Shown here: piece after piece, positions 48,710 through 61,780 of the stretch
Layout: every line of letters begins with the position of its first letter
Numbering within the stretch: the stretch's first letter is position 1
Origin: Pampus argenteus
Lineage: Eukaryota; Chordata; Actinopteri; Scombriformes; Stromateidae
Length of the DNA: 64,000 nucleotides
Reading direction: 5' to 3'
NCBI GenBank assembly: GCA_036937835.1
Contig: CM072870.1
Location: 434,001 to 498,000 of the forward strand
Position numbers and translations under genes: made by a program
The notes under the pieces: generated by a model
The model's database searches: none
Told to the model about the DNA's origin: nothing
What the model saw: only the letters and a program-made list of their open reading frames with translations

Positions 48710-50495
48710 ATGACAACTACAGTTTTTCTTAAACAAAGAGCAATATTTTTGATCAAAATCATGTTTGCCATCAATAAGTAACGGATTTCTAGTGATTAGG
48801 AGCAAAAAACTCACTTCTGCGAGCTTCCTACAGCTTTTACTGTAAAATTGGTAAAAAATAGCTTATTCTCGGCGAGAGAAGGCCAGAAATGACAACTACT
48901 GTTTTTCTTAAACAAAGAGCAATATTTTCAATCAAAACCATTTTTGCCATCAACAAGTAACTGATTTCTAGTGATTAGGACCAAAAAACTCACTTCTGCG
49001 AGCTTCCTACAGCTTTTACTGTAACATTGGTAAAAAATAGCTTTCTCTCGGCGAGAGAAGGCCAGAAATGACAACTACAATTTTTCTTAAACAAAGAGCA
49101 ATATTTTCAATCAAAACCATGTTTGCCATCAACAAGTAACTGATTTCTAGTGATTAGGAGCAAAGAACTCACTTATGCGTGCTTCCTACAGCTTTTACTG
49201 TAACATTTGCAAAAAAAGCTTTCTCTAGGCGAGAGAAGACCAAAAAATTACAACTACCGTTTTTCTTAAACAAAGAGCAATATTTTCGATCAAAACCATG
49301 TTTGCTATCAATAAGTAACTGATTTCTAGTGATTAGGAGCAAAGAACTCACTTCTGCGTGTTTCCTACAGCTTTTACTGTAACATTTGTAAAAATAGCTT
49401 TCTCTCGGTGAGAGAAGGCCAGAAATGACAACTACAGTTTTTCTCAAGCAAAGAGCAATATTTTCAATCAAAACCATGTTTGCCATCAACAAGTAACTGA
49501 TTTCTAGTGATTAGGAGCAAAGAACTCACTTATGCGTGCTTCCTACAGCTTTTACTGTAACATTTGCAAAAATAGCTTTCTCTCGGTGAGAGAAGGCCAG
49601 AAATGACAACTACAGTTTTTCTTAAACAAAGAGCAATATTTTTGATCAAAATCATGTTTGCCATCAATAAGTAACGGATTTCTAGTGATTAGGAGCAAAA
49701 AACTCACTTCTGCGAGCTTCCTACAGCTTTTACTGTAAAATTGGTAAAAAATAGCTTATTCTCGGCGAGAGAAGGCCAGAAATGACAACTACTGTTTTTC
49801 TTAAACAAAGAGCAATATTTTCAATCAAAACCATTTTTGCCATCAACAAGTAACTGATTTCTAGTGATTAGGACCAAAAAACTCACTTCTGCGAGCTTCC
49901 TACAGCTTTTACTGTAACATTGGTAAAAAATAGCTTTCTCTCGGCGAGAGAAGGCCAGAAATGACAACTACAATTTTTCTTAAACAAAGAGCAATATTTT
50001 CAATCAAAACCATGTTTGCCATCAACAAGTAACTGATTTCTAGTGATTAGGAGCAAAGAACTCACTTATGCGTGCTTCCTACAGCTTTTACTGTAACATT
50101 TGCAAAAAAAGCTTTCTCTAGGCGAGAGAAGACCAAAAAATTACAACTACCGTTTTTCTTAAACAAAGAGCAATATTTTCGATCAAAACCATGTTTGCTA
50201 TCAATAAGTAACTGATTTCTAGTGATTAGGAGCAAAGAACTCACTTCTGCGTGTTTCCTACAGCTTTTACTGTAACATTTGTAAAAATAGCTTTCTCTCG
50301 GTGAGAGAAGGCCAGAAATGACAACTACAGTTTTTCTCAAGCAAAGAGCAATATTTTCAATCAAAACCATGTTTGCCATCAACAAGTAACTGATTTCTAG
50401 TGATTAGGAGCAAAGAACTCACTTATGCGTGCTTCCTACAGCTTTTACTGTAACATTTGCAAAAATAGCTTTCTCTCGGTGAGAGAAGGCCAGAA
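48710..50495. repeat. 5-monomer unit, 893 bp, tandem duplicate
   Basis: 48714 and 49607 are equivalent points. Shared variants are 'aacggatttctag', 'ccatttttgcc', 'ctacaattttt', 'gcaaaaaaagc' and 'ctaccgttttt'. Two near-identical copies lie in tandem in the B-rich domain. Confidence 0.83.
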
Positions 50496-53209
50496 ATGAC
50501 AACTACAGTTTTTCTTAAACAAAGAGCAATATTTTCAATCAAAACCATGTTTGCCATCAACAAGTAACTGATTTCTAATGATTAGGACCAAAAAAACTCA
50601 CTTCTTGCAGCTTCTACTGTAACATTGGTAAAAAAAATAGCTTTCTCTAGGCGAGAGAAGACCAAAAAATTACAACTACAGTTTTTCTTAAACAAAGAGC
50701 AATATTTTCGATCAAAACCATGTTTGCTATCAATAAGTAACTGATTTCTAGTGATTAGGAGCAAAGAACTCACTTCTGCGTGTTTCCTACAGCTTTTACT
50801 GTAACATTTGTAAAAATAGCTTTCTCTCGGTGAGAGAAGGCCAGAAATGACAACTACAGTTTTTCTTAAACAAAGAGCAATATTTTCAATCAAAACCATG
50901 TTTGCCATCAACAAGTAACTGATTTCTAATGATTAGGACCAAATAAAATCACTTCTTGCAGCTTCTACTGTAACATTGGTAAAAAATAGCTTTCTCTAGG
51001 CGAGAGAAGACCAAAAAATTACAACTACATTTTTCTTAAACAAAGAGCAATATTTTCGATCAAAACCATGTTTGCTATCAATAAGTAACTGATTTCTAGT
51101 GATTAGGAGCAAAAAACTCACTTCTGCGAGCTTCCTACAGCTTTTACTGTAACATTTGTAAAAAATAGCTTTCTTTCGGCGAGAGAAGGCCAGAAATGAC
51201 AACTACTGTTTTTCTTAATCAAAGAGCAATATTTTCAATCAAAACCATGTTTGCCATCAACAAGTAACTGATTTCTGATAATTAGGACCAAAAAACTCAC
51301 TTATGCGAGCTTCCTACAGCTTTTACTGTAACATTTGTAAAAAATAGCTTTCTCTCGGCCAGAAATGCCAGAAATGACAACTACAGTTTTTCTCAAGCAA
51401 AGAGCAATATTTTCAATCAAAACCATGTTTGCCATCAACAAGTAACTGATTTCTAATGATTAGGACCAAAAAAACTCACTTCTTGCAGCTTCTACTGTAA
51501 CGTTTGGTAAAAATAGCTTTCTTTAGGCGAGAGAAGACCAAAAAATTACAACTACAGTTTTTCTTAAACAAAGTGCAATATATTCGATCAAAACCTTGTT
51601 TGCCATCAACAAGTAACTGATTTCTAATGATTAGGACCAAAAAAACTCACTTCTTGCAGCTTCTACTGTAACATTGGTAAAAAATAGCTTTCTCTAGGTG
51701 AGAGAAGACCAAAAAATTACAACTACTGTTTTTCTTAAACAAAGAGCAATATTTTCAATCAAAACCATGTTTGCCATCAACAAGTCACTGATTTCTAGTG
51801 ATTAGGAGCAAAGAACTCACTTCTGCGAGCTTCCTACAGCTTTTACTGTAACATTGGTAAAAAATAGCTTTCTCTCGGCGAGAGAAGGCCAGAAATGACA
51901 ACTACAATTTTTCTTAAACAAAGAGCAATATTTTCAATCAAAACCATGTTTGCCATCAACAAGTAACTGATTTCTAGTGATTAGGAGCAAAGAACTCACT
52001 TATGCGTGCTTCCTACAGCTTTTACTGTAACATTTGCAAAAAAAGCTTTCTCTAGGCGAGAGAAGACCAAAAAATTACAACTACCGTTTTTCTTAAACAA
52101 AGAGCAATATTTTCGATCAAAACCATGTTTGCTATCAATAAGTAACTGATTTCTAGTGATTAGGAGCAAAGAACTCACTTCTGCGTGTTTCCTACAGCTT
52201 TTACTGTAACATTTGTAAAAATAGCTTTCTCTCGGTGAGAGAAGGCCAGAAATGACAACTACAGTTTTTCTCAAGCAAAGAGCAATATTTTCAATCAAAA
52301 CCATGTTTGCCATCAACAAGTAACTGATTTCTAGTGATTAGGAGCAAAGAACTCACTTATGCGTGCTTCCTACAGCTTTTACTGTAACATTTGCAAAAAT
52401 AGCTTTCTCTCGGTGAGAGAAGGCCAGAAATGACAACTACAGTTTTTCTTAAACAAAGAGCAATATTTTCAATCAAAACCATGTTTGCCATCAACAAGTA
52501 ACTGATTTCTAATGATTAGGACCAAAAAAACTCACTTCTTGCAGCTTCTACTGTAACATTGTTAAAAAAAATAGCTTTCTCTAGGCGAGAGAAGACCAAA
52601 AAATTACAACTACAGTTTTTCTTAAACAAAGAGCAATATTTTCGATCAAAACCATGTTTGCTATCAATAAGTAACTGATTTCTAGTGATTAGGAGCAAAG
52701 AACTCACTTCTGCGTGTTTCCTACAGCTTTTACTGTAACATTTGTAAAAATAGCTTTCTCTCGGTGAGAGAAGGCCAGAAATGACAACTACAGTTTTTCT
52801 TAAACAAAGAGCAATATTTTCAATCAAAACCATGTTTGCCATCAACAAGTAACTGATTTCTAATGATTAGGACCAAATAAAATCACTTCTTGCAGCTTCT
52901 ACTGTAACATTGGTAAAAAATAGCTTTCTCTAGGCGAGAGAAGACCAAAAAATTACAACTACATTTTTCTTAAACAAAGAGCAATATTTTCGATCAAAAC
53001 CATGTTTGCTATCAATAAGTAACTGATTTCTAGTGATTAGGAGCAAAAAACTCACTTCTGCGAGCTTCCTACAGCTTTTACTGTAACATTTGTAAAAAAT
53101 AGCTTTCTTTCGGCGAGAGAAGGCCAGAAATGACAACTACTGTTTTTCTTAATCAAAGAGCAATATTTTCAATCAAAACCATGTTTGCCATCAACAAGTA
53201 ACTGATTTC
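49926..53209. repeat. Duplicate pair at offset 1934 bp
   Basis: 49926-51275 matches 51860-53209, with shared 'gcaaaaaaagc', 'ctaccgttttt' and 'ctacatttttctt'. It overlaps the 893-bp tandem pair and so re-copies part of it. Confidence 0.78.
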
Positions 53210-56200
53210 TAATGATTAGGACCAAAAAAACTCACTTCTTGCAGCTTCTACTGTAACGTTTGGTAAAAATAGCTTTCTTTAGGCGAGAGAAGACCAAAAA
53301 ATTACAACTACAGTTTTTCTTAAACAAAGTGCAATATATTCGATCAAAACCTTGTTTGCCATCAACAAGTAACTGATTTCTAATAATTAGGACCAAAAAA
53401 ACTCATTTCTGTGAGCTTCTTGCAGCTTTTACTGTAACATTTGTAAAAATAGGTTTCTCTCGCGAGACAAGGCCAGAAATGACAACTACAGTTTTTCTTA
53501 AACAAAGAGCAATATTTTCAATCAAACCATGTTTGCCATCAAAAAGTAACTGATTTCTAATGATTAGGACCAAAAAAACTCACTTCTTGCAGCTTCTACT
53601 GTAACATTGGTAAAAAATAGCTTTCTCTAGGTGAGAGAAGACCAAAAAATTACAACTACTGTTTTTCTTAAACAAAGAGCAATATTTTCAATCAAAACCA
53701 TGTTTGCCATGAACAAGTCACTGATTTCTAGTGATTAGGAGCAAAGAACTCACTTCTGCGAGCTTCCTACAGCTTTTACTGTAACATTTGTAAAAATAGC
53801 TTTCTCTCGGCGAGAGAATGCCAGAAATGACAAATACAGTTTTTCTTAAACAAAGAGCAATATTTTCAATCAAAACCATGTTTGCCATCAACAAGTCACT
53901 GATTTCTAGTGATTAGGAGCAAAGAACTCACTTCTGCGAGCTTCCTACAGCTTTTACTGTAACATTGGTAAAAAATAGCTTTCTCTAGGTGAGAGAAGAC
54001 CAAAAAATTACAACTACTCTTTTTCTTAAACAAAGAGCAATATTTTCAATCAAAACCATGTTTGCCACCAACAAGTAACTGATTTCTAATGATTAGGACC
54101 AAAAAAACTCACTTCTTGCATCTTCTACTGTAACGTTTGGTAAAAAATAGCTTTCTTTATGCGAGAGAAGACCAAAAATTACAACTACAGTTTTTCTTAA
54201 ACAAAGAGCAATATTTTCGATCAAAACCATGTTTGCTATCAATAAGTAACTGATTTCTAGTGATTAGGAGCAAAAAACTCACTTCTGCGAGCTTCCTACA
54301 GCTTTTACTGTAACATTTGTAAAAAATAGCTTTCTTTCGGCGAGAGAAGGCCAGAAATGACAACTACTGTTTTTCTTAAACAAAGAGCAATATTTTCGAT
54401 CAAAACCATGTTTGCCATCAACAAGTAACTGATTTCTGATAATTAGGACCAAAAAACTCACTTCTGCGAGCTTCCTACAGCTTTTACTGTAACATTTGTA
54501 AAAAATAGCTTTCTCTCGGCGAGAGAAGGCCAAAAATTACAACTACAGTTTTTCTTAAACAAAGTGCAATATTTTCAATCAAAACAATGTTTGCCATCAA
54601 CAAGTAACTGATTTCTAGTGATTAGGACAAAAAAAACTCACTTCTTGCAGCTTTTATTGTAACATTTGTAAAAATATTTTTTTCTCGGCGAGAGAAGGCC
54701 AGAAATGACAACTACAGTTTTTCTTAAACAAAGAGCAATATTTTCAATCAAAACCATGTTTGCCATCAACAAGTAACTGATGTCTAGTGATTAGGAGCAA
54801 AAAACTCATTTCTGCGAGCTTCCTACAGCTTTTACTGTAACATTTGTAAAAAATTGCTTTCTTTCGGCGAGAGAATGCCAGAAATGACAACTACAGTTTT
54901 TCTTAAACAAAGAGCAATATTTTCGATCAAAACCATGTTTGCCATCAATAAGTAACTGATTTCTAATGATTAGGACAAAAAAAACCTCACTTCTTGCAGC
55001 TTTTACTGTAACATTTGTAAAAATATTTTTTTCTCTGCGAGAGAAGGCCAGAAATGGCAACTACAGTTTTTCTTAAACAAAGAGCAATATTTTCAATCAA
55101 AACCATGTTTGCCATCAACAAGTAACTGATTTCTAGTGATTAGGAGCAAACAACTCACTTCTGCGAGCTTCCTACAGCTTTTACTCTAAAATTGGTAAAA
55201 AATAGCTTATTCTCGGCGAGAGAAGGCCAGAAATGACAACTACTGTTTTTCTTAAACAAAGAGCAATATTTTCAATCAAAACCATGTTTGCCATCAACAA
55301 GTAACTGATTTCTGATAATTAGGACCAAAAAACTCACTTCTGCGAGCTTCCTACAGCTTTTACTGCAACATTGGTAAAAATAGCTTTCTCTCGGCGAGAG
55401 AAGGCCAGAAATGACAACTACAGTTTTTCTTAAACAAAGAGCAATATGTTCCATCAAAACCATGTTTGCTATCAATAAGTAACTGATTTCTAGTGATTAG
55501 GAGCAAAAAAACTCACTTCTGCGAGCTTCCTACAGCTTTTACTGTAACATTTGTAAAAAATAGCTTTCTTTCGGCGAGAGAAGGCCAGAAATGACAACTA
55601 CTGTTTTTCTTAAACAAAGAGCAATATTTTCAATCAAAACCATGTTTGCCATCAACAAGTAACTGATTTCTGATAATTAGGACCAAAAAACTCACTTCTG
55701 CGAGCTCCCTACAGCTTTTACTGTAACATTTGTAAAAAATAGCTTTCTCTCGGCGAGAGAATGCCAGAAATGACAACTACAGTTTTTCTCAAGCAAAGAG
55801 CAATATTTTCAATCAAAAACATGTTTGCCATCAACAAGTAACTGATTTCTAATGATTAGGACCAAAAAAACTCACTTATGCAGCTTCTACTGTAACGTTT
55901 GGTAAAAAATAGCTTTCTTTAGGCGAGAGAAGACCAAAATTTACAACTACAGTTTTTCTTAAACAAAGTGCAATATTTTCGATCAACACCATGTTTGCCA
56001 TCAATAAGTAACTGATTTCTAGTGATTAGGAGCAAAAAACTGACTTCTGCGAGCTTCCTACAGCTTTTACTGTAACATTTGTAAAAAATAGCTTTCTTTC
56101 GGCGAGAGAAGGCCAGAAATGACAACTACAGTTTTTCTTAAACAAAGAGCAATATTTTCAATCAAAACCATGTTTGCCATCAACAAGTAACTGATTTCTA

Positions 56201-57539
56201 GTGATTAGGACAAAAAAATACTCACTTCTTGCAGCTTTTATTGTAACATTTGTAAAAATAGTTTTTTCTCGGCGAGAGAAGGCCAGAAATGACAACTACA
56301 GTTTTTCTTAAACAAAGAGCAATATTTTCGATCAAAACCATGTTTGCCATCAAAAAGTAACTGATTTCTAGTGATTAGGACCAAAAAACTAACTTCTGCG
56401 AGCTTCCTTCAGCTTTTACTGTAACATTGGTAAAAATAGCTTTCTCTCGGCGAGAGAAGGCCAGAAATGACAACTACAGTTTTTCTTAAACTAAGAGCAA
56501 TATTTTCAATCAAAACCATGTTTGCCATCAACAAGTAACTGATTTCTGATAATTAGGACAAAAAAACTCACTTCTGCGAGCTTCCTACAGCTTTTACTGT
56601 AAAATTGGTAAAAATAGCTTATTCTCGGCGAGAGAAGTCCAGGAATGACAAATACAGTTTTTCTTAAACAAAGAGCAATATTTTCAATCAAAACCATGTT
56701 TGCCATCAACAAGTAACTAATTTCTAGTGATTAGGAGCAAAGAACTCACTTCTGCGTGCTTCCTACAGATTTTACTGTAACATTTGTAAAAATAGCTTTC
56801 TCTCGGTGAGAGAAAGCCAGAAATGACAACTACAGTTTTTCTTAAACAAAGAGCAATATTTTCAATCAAAACCATGTTTGCTATCAACAAGTAACTGATT
56901 TCTAATGATTAGGACCAAAAAAACTCACTTCTTGCAGCTTTTACTGTAACATTTGTAAAAAATAGCTTTCTTTCGGCGAGAGAAGGCCAGAAATGACAAC
57001 TACAGTTTTTCTTAAACAAAGAGCAATATTTTCAATCAAAACCATGTTTGCCATCAACAAGTAACTGATTTCTAGTGATTAGGACAAAAAAAACTCACTT
57101 CTGCAAGCTTCCTACAGCTTTTACTGTAACATTTGTAAAAAATAGCTTTCTTTCGGCGAGAGAAGGCCAGAAATGACAACTACAGTTTTTCTTAAACAAA
57201 GAGCAATATTTTCAATCAAAACCATGTTTGCCATCAACAAGTAACTGATTTCTAGTGATTAGGAACAGAAAACTCACTTCTGCGAGCTTCCTACAGCTTT
57301 TACTGTAAACTTGGTAAAAATAGCTTATTCTCGGCGAGAGAAGGCCAGGAATGACAACTACAGTTTTTCTTAAACAAAGAGCAATATTTTCAATCAAAAC
57401 CATGTTTGCCATCAACAAGTAACTGATTTCTGATAATTAGGACCAAATAAAATCACTTCTTGCAGCTTCTACTGTAACATTGTTAAAAAATAGCTTTCTC
57501 TAGGCGAGAGAAGACCAAAAAATCACAACTACAGTTTTT

Positions 57540-60500
57540 CTTAAACAAAGAGCAATATTTTCAATCAAAACCATGTTTGCCATCAACAAGTAACTGATTT
57601 CTAGTGATTAGGAGCAAAAAACTCACTTCTGCGAGCTTCCTACAGCTTTTACTGTAACATTTGTAAAAAATAGCTTTCTTTCGGCGAGAGAAGGCCAGAA
57701 ATGACAACTACAGTTTTTCTTAAACAAAGAGCAATATTTTCAATCAAAACCATGTTTGCCATCAACAAGTAACTGATTTCTAGTGATTAGGACAAAAAAA
57801 ACTCACTTCTTGCAGCTTTTATTGTAACATTTGTAAAAATAGTTTTTTCTCGGCGAGAGAAGGCCAGAAATGACAACTACAGTTTTTCTTAAACAAAGAG
57901 CAATGTTTTCAATCAAAACCATGTTTGCTATCAACAAGTAACTGATTTCTAGTGATTAGGAGCAAAAAACTCACTTCTGCGAGCTTCCTATAGCTTTTAC
58001 TGTAACATTTGTAAAAAATAGCTTTCTTTCGGCGAGAGAAGGCCAGAAATGATAACTACAGTTTTTCTCAAACAAAGAGCAATATTTTCAATCAAAACCA
58101 TGTTTGCCATCAACAAGTAACTGATTTCTAGTGATTAGGACAAAAAAAACTCACTTCTGCGAGCTTCCTACAGCTTTTACTGTAACATTTGTAAAAAATA
58201 GCTTTCTTTCGGCGAGAGGAGGCCAGAAATGACAACTACAGTTTTTCTTAAACAAAGAGCAATATTTTCAATCAAAACCATGTTTGCCATCAACAAGTAA
58301 CTGATTTCTGATAATTAGGACCAAAAAACTCACTTCTGCGAGCTTCCTACAGCTTTTACTGTAACATTGGTAAAAAATAGCTTTCTCTCGGCGAGAGAAG
58401 GCCAGAAATGACAACTACTGTTTTTCTTAAACAAAGAGCAATATTTTCAATCAAAACCATGTTTGTCATCAACAAGTAACTGATTTCTGATAATTAGGAC
58501 CAAAAAACTCACTTCTGCGAACTTCCTACAGCTTTTACTGTAACATTGGTAAAAAATAGCTTTCTCTCGGCGAGAGAAGTCCAGAAATGACAACTACTGT
58601 TTTTCTTAAACAAAGAGCAATATTTTCAATCAAAACCATGTTTGGATTCAACAAGTAACTGATTTCTGATAATTAGGACTAAAAAACTCACTTCTGCGAA
58701 CTTCCTACAACTTTTACTGTAACATTGGTAAAAAATAGCTTTCTCTCGGCGAGAGAAGTCCAGAAATGATAACTACTGTTTTTCTTAAACAAAGAGCAAT
58801 ATTTTCAATCAAAACCATGTTTGCCATCAACAAGTAACTGATTTCTAGTGATTAGGAGCAAAAAACTCACTTCTGCGAGCTTCCTACAGCTTTTACTGTA
58901 AAATTGGTAAAAAAAATAGCTTATTCTCGGCAAGAGAAGGCCAGAAATGACAACTACAGTTTTCCTTAAACAAAGAGCAATATTTTCAATCAAAACCATG
59001 TTTGCCATCAACAAGTAACTGATTTCTGATAATTAGGACCAAAAAACTCACTTCTGCGAACTTCCTACAGCTTTTAAGGTAACATTGGTAAAAAATAGCT
59101 TTCTCTCGGCGAGAGAAGTCCAGAAATGACAACTACTGTTTTTCTTAAACAAAGAGCAATATTTTCAATCAAAACCATGTTTGCCATCAACAAGTAACTG
59201 ATTTCTGAAAATTCGGACCAAAAAACTCACTTCTGCGAGCTTCCTACAGCTTTTACTGTAACATTGGTAAAAAATAGCTTTCTCTCGGCAACAGAAGGCC
59301 AGAAATGACAACTACAGTTTTTCTTAAACAAAGAGCAATATTTTCAATCAAAACCATGTTTGCCATCAACAAGTAACTGATTTCTAGAGATTAGGAGCAA
59401 AAAACTTACTTCTGCGAGCTTCCTACAGCTTTTACTGTAAAATTGGTAAAAATAGCTTATTCTCGGCGAGAGAAGGCCAGAAATGACAACTACTGTTTTT
59501 CTTAAACAAAGAGCAATATTTTCAATCAAAACCATGTTTGCCATCAACAAGTAACTGATTTCTGATAATTCGGACCAAAAAACTCACTTCTGCGAGCTTC
59601 CTACAGCTTTTACTGTAACATTGGTAAAAAATAGCTTTCTCTCGGCGACAGAAGGCCAGAAATGACAACTACAGTTTTCCTTAAACAAAGAGCAATATTT
59701 TCAATCAAAACCATGTTTGCCATCAACAAGTAACTGATTTCTAGTGATTAGGAGCAAAGAACTCACTTCTGCGTGCTTCCTACAGCTTTTACTGTAACAT
59801 TTGTAAAAATAGCTTTCTCTCGGTTAGGCCAGAAATGACAACTACAGTTTTCCTAAACAAAGAGCAATATTTTAAATCAAACCATGTTTGCCATCAACAA
59901 GTAACTGATTTCTAATGATTAAGACCAAAAAAACTCACTTTTTGGAGCTTCTACTGTAACATTGGTAAAAAATAGCTTTCTCACGGCGAGAGAAGGCCAG
60001 AAATGACAACTACAGTTTTTCTTAAACAAAGAGCAATATTTTCAATCAAACCATGTTTGCCATCAAAAAGTAACTGATTTCTAATGATTATTACCAAAAA
60101 AACTCACTTCTTGCAGCTTCTACTGTAACATTTGTAAAAAAATAGCTTTCTCTAGGCGAGAGGAGACCAAAAAATTACAACTACAGTTTTTCTTAAACAA
60201 AGAGCAATATTTTCAATCAAACCATGTTTGCCATCAACAAGTAACTGATTTCTGATAATTAGGACCAAAAAACTCACCTCTTGCAGCTTCTACTGTAACA
60301 TTGGTAAAAAATAGCTTTCTCTAGGTGAGAGAAGACCAAAAAATTACAACCACAGTTTTTCTTAAACAAAGAGCAATATTTTCGATCAAAACCATGTTTG
60401 CCATCAATAAGTAACTGATTTCTAGTCATTAGGAGCAAAAAACTCACTTCTGCGAGCTTCCTACAGCTTCTACTGTAACATTTGTAAAAAAATAGCTTTC

Positions 60501-61780
60501 TCTAGGCGAGAGGAGACCAAAAAATTACAACTACAGTTTTTCTTAAACAAAGAGCAATATTTTCGATCAAAACCATGTTTGCCATCAATAAGTAACTGAT
60601 TTCTAGTGATTAGGAGCAAAAAACTAACTTCTGCGAGCTTCCTACAGCTTTTACTGTAAAATTGGTAAAAATAGCTTATTCTCGGCGAGAGAAGGCCAGG
60701 AATGACAACTACAGTTTTTCCTAAACAAAGAGCAATATTTTCAATCAAAACCATGTTTGCCATCAACAAGTAACTGATTTCTGATAATTAGGACCAAAAA
60801 ACTCATTTCTGCGAGCTTCCTACAGCTTTTACTGTAACATTGGTAAAAATAGCTTTCTCTCGGCGAGAGAAGGCCAGAAATGACAACTACAGTTTTTCTT
60901 AAACAAAGAGCAATATTTTCAATCAAAACCATGTTTGCCATCAACAAGTAACTGATTTCTGATAATTAGGACAAAAAAACTCACTTCTGCGAGCTTCCTA
61001 CAGCTTTTACTGTACCATTGGTAAAAATAGCTTTCTCTCGGCGAGAGAAGGCCAGAAATGACAACTACAGCTTTTCTTAAACAAAGAGCAATATTTTCAA
61101 TCAAAACCATGTTTGCCATCAACAAGTAACTGATTTCTAATGATTAGGACCAAAAAAACTCACTTCTTGCAGCTTTTACTGTAACATTTGTAAAAAATAG
61201 CTTTCTTTCGGCGAGAGAAGGCCAGAAATGACAACTACAGTTTTTCTTAAACAAAGAGCAATAGTTTCAATCAAAACCATGTTTGCCATCAACAAGTAAC
61301 TGATTTCTAGTGATTAGGACAAAAAAAACTCACTTCTTGCAGCTTTTATTGTAACATTTGTAAAAATAGTTTTTTCTCGGCGAGAGAAGGCCAGAAATGA
61401 CAACTACAGTTTTTCTTAAACAAAGAGCAATGTTTTCAATCAAAACCATGTTTGCTATCAACAAGTAACTGATTTCTAGTGATTAGGAGCAAAAAACTCA
61501 CTTCTGCGAGCTTCCTATAGCTTTTACTGTAACATTTGTAAAAAATAGCTTTCTTTCGGCGAGAGAAGGCCAGAAATGATAACTACAGTTTTTCTCAAAC
61601 AAAGAGCAATATTTTCAATCAAAACCATGTTTGCCATCAACAAGTAACTGATTTCTAGTGATTAGGACAAAAAAAACTCACTTCTGCGAGCTTCCTACAG
61701 CTTTTACTGTAACATTTGTAAAAAATAGCTTTCTTTCGGCGAGAGGAGGCCAGAAATGACAACTACAGTTTTTCTTAAAC
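57540..61780. repeat. Duplicate pair at offset 3527 bp
   Basis: The rare variants 'gataactac' (58051 and 61578), 'gcaatgttttc' (57901 and 61428) and 'cctatagctt' recur in order 3527 bp apart. A separate set in the same block recurs at +5645: 'agaaagccag' at 56811/62456, 'gtaaacttgg', and 'attgttaaaaaa' with 'aaaaaatcac'. Confidence 0.75.

Larger units (their letters stand above)
42960..55080. repeat. B-type satellite domain
   Basis: Within the satellite this stretch is set apart by frequent 'gaccaaaaaattacaac' and 'ctaggygagag' monomers, by 'ctcgcgagacaagg', and by short monomers with 'cttcttgcagc'. These variants also mark about 1-7750 and are nearly absent between 7.75 and 42.9 kb. It ends at the rare 'aatggcaactac' monomer (near 55050), which also sits at the 7.74-kb transition. 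Confidence 0.75.
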
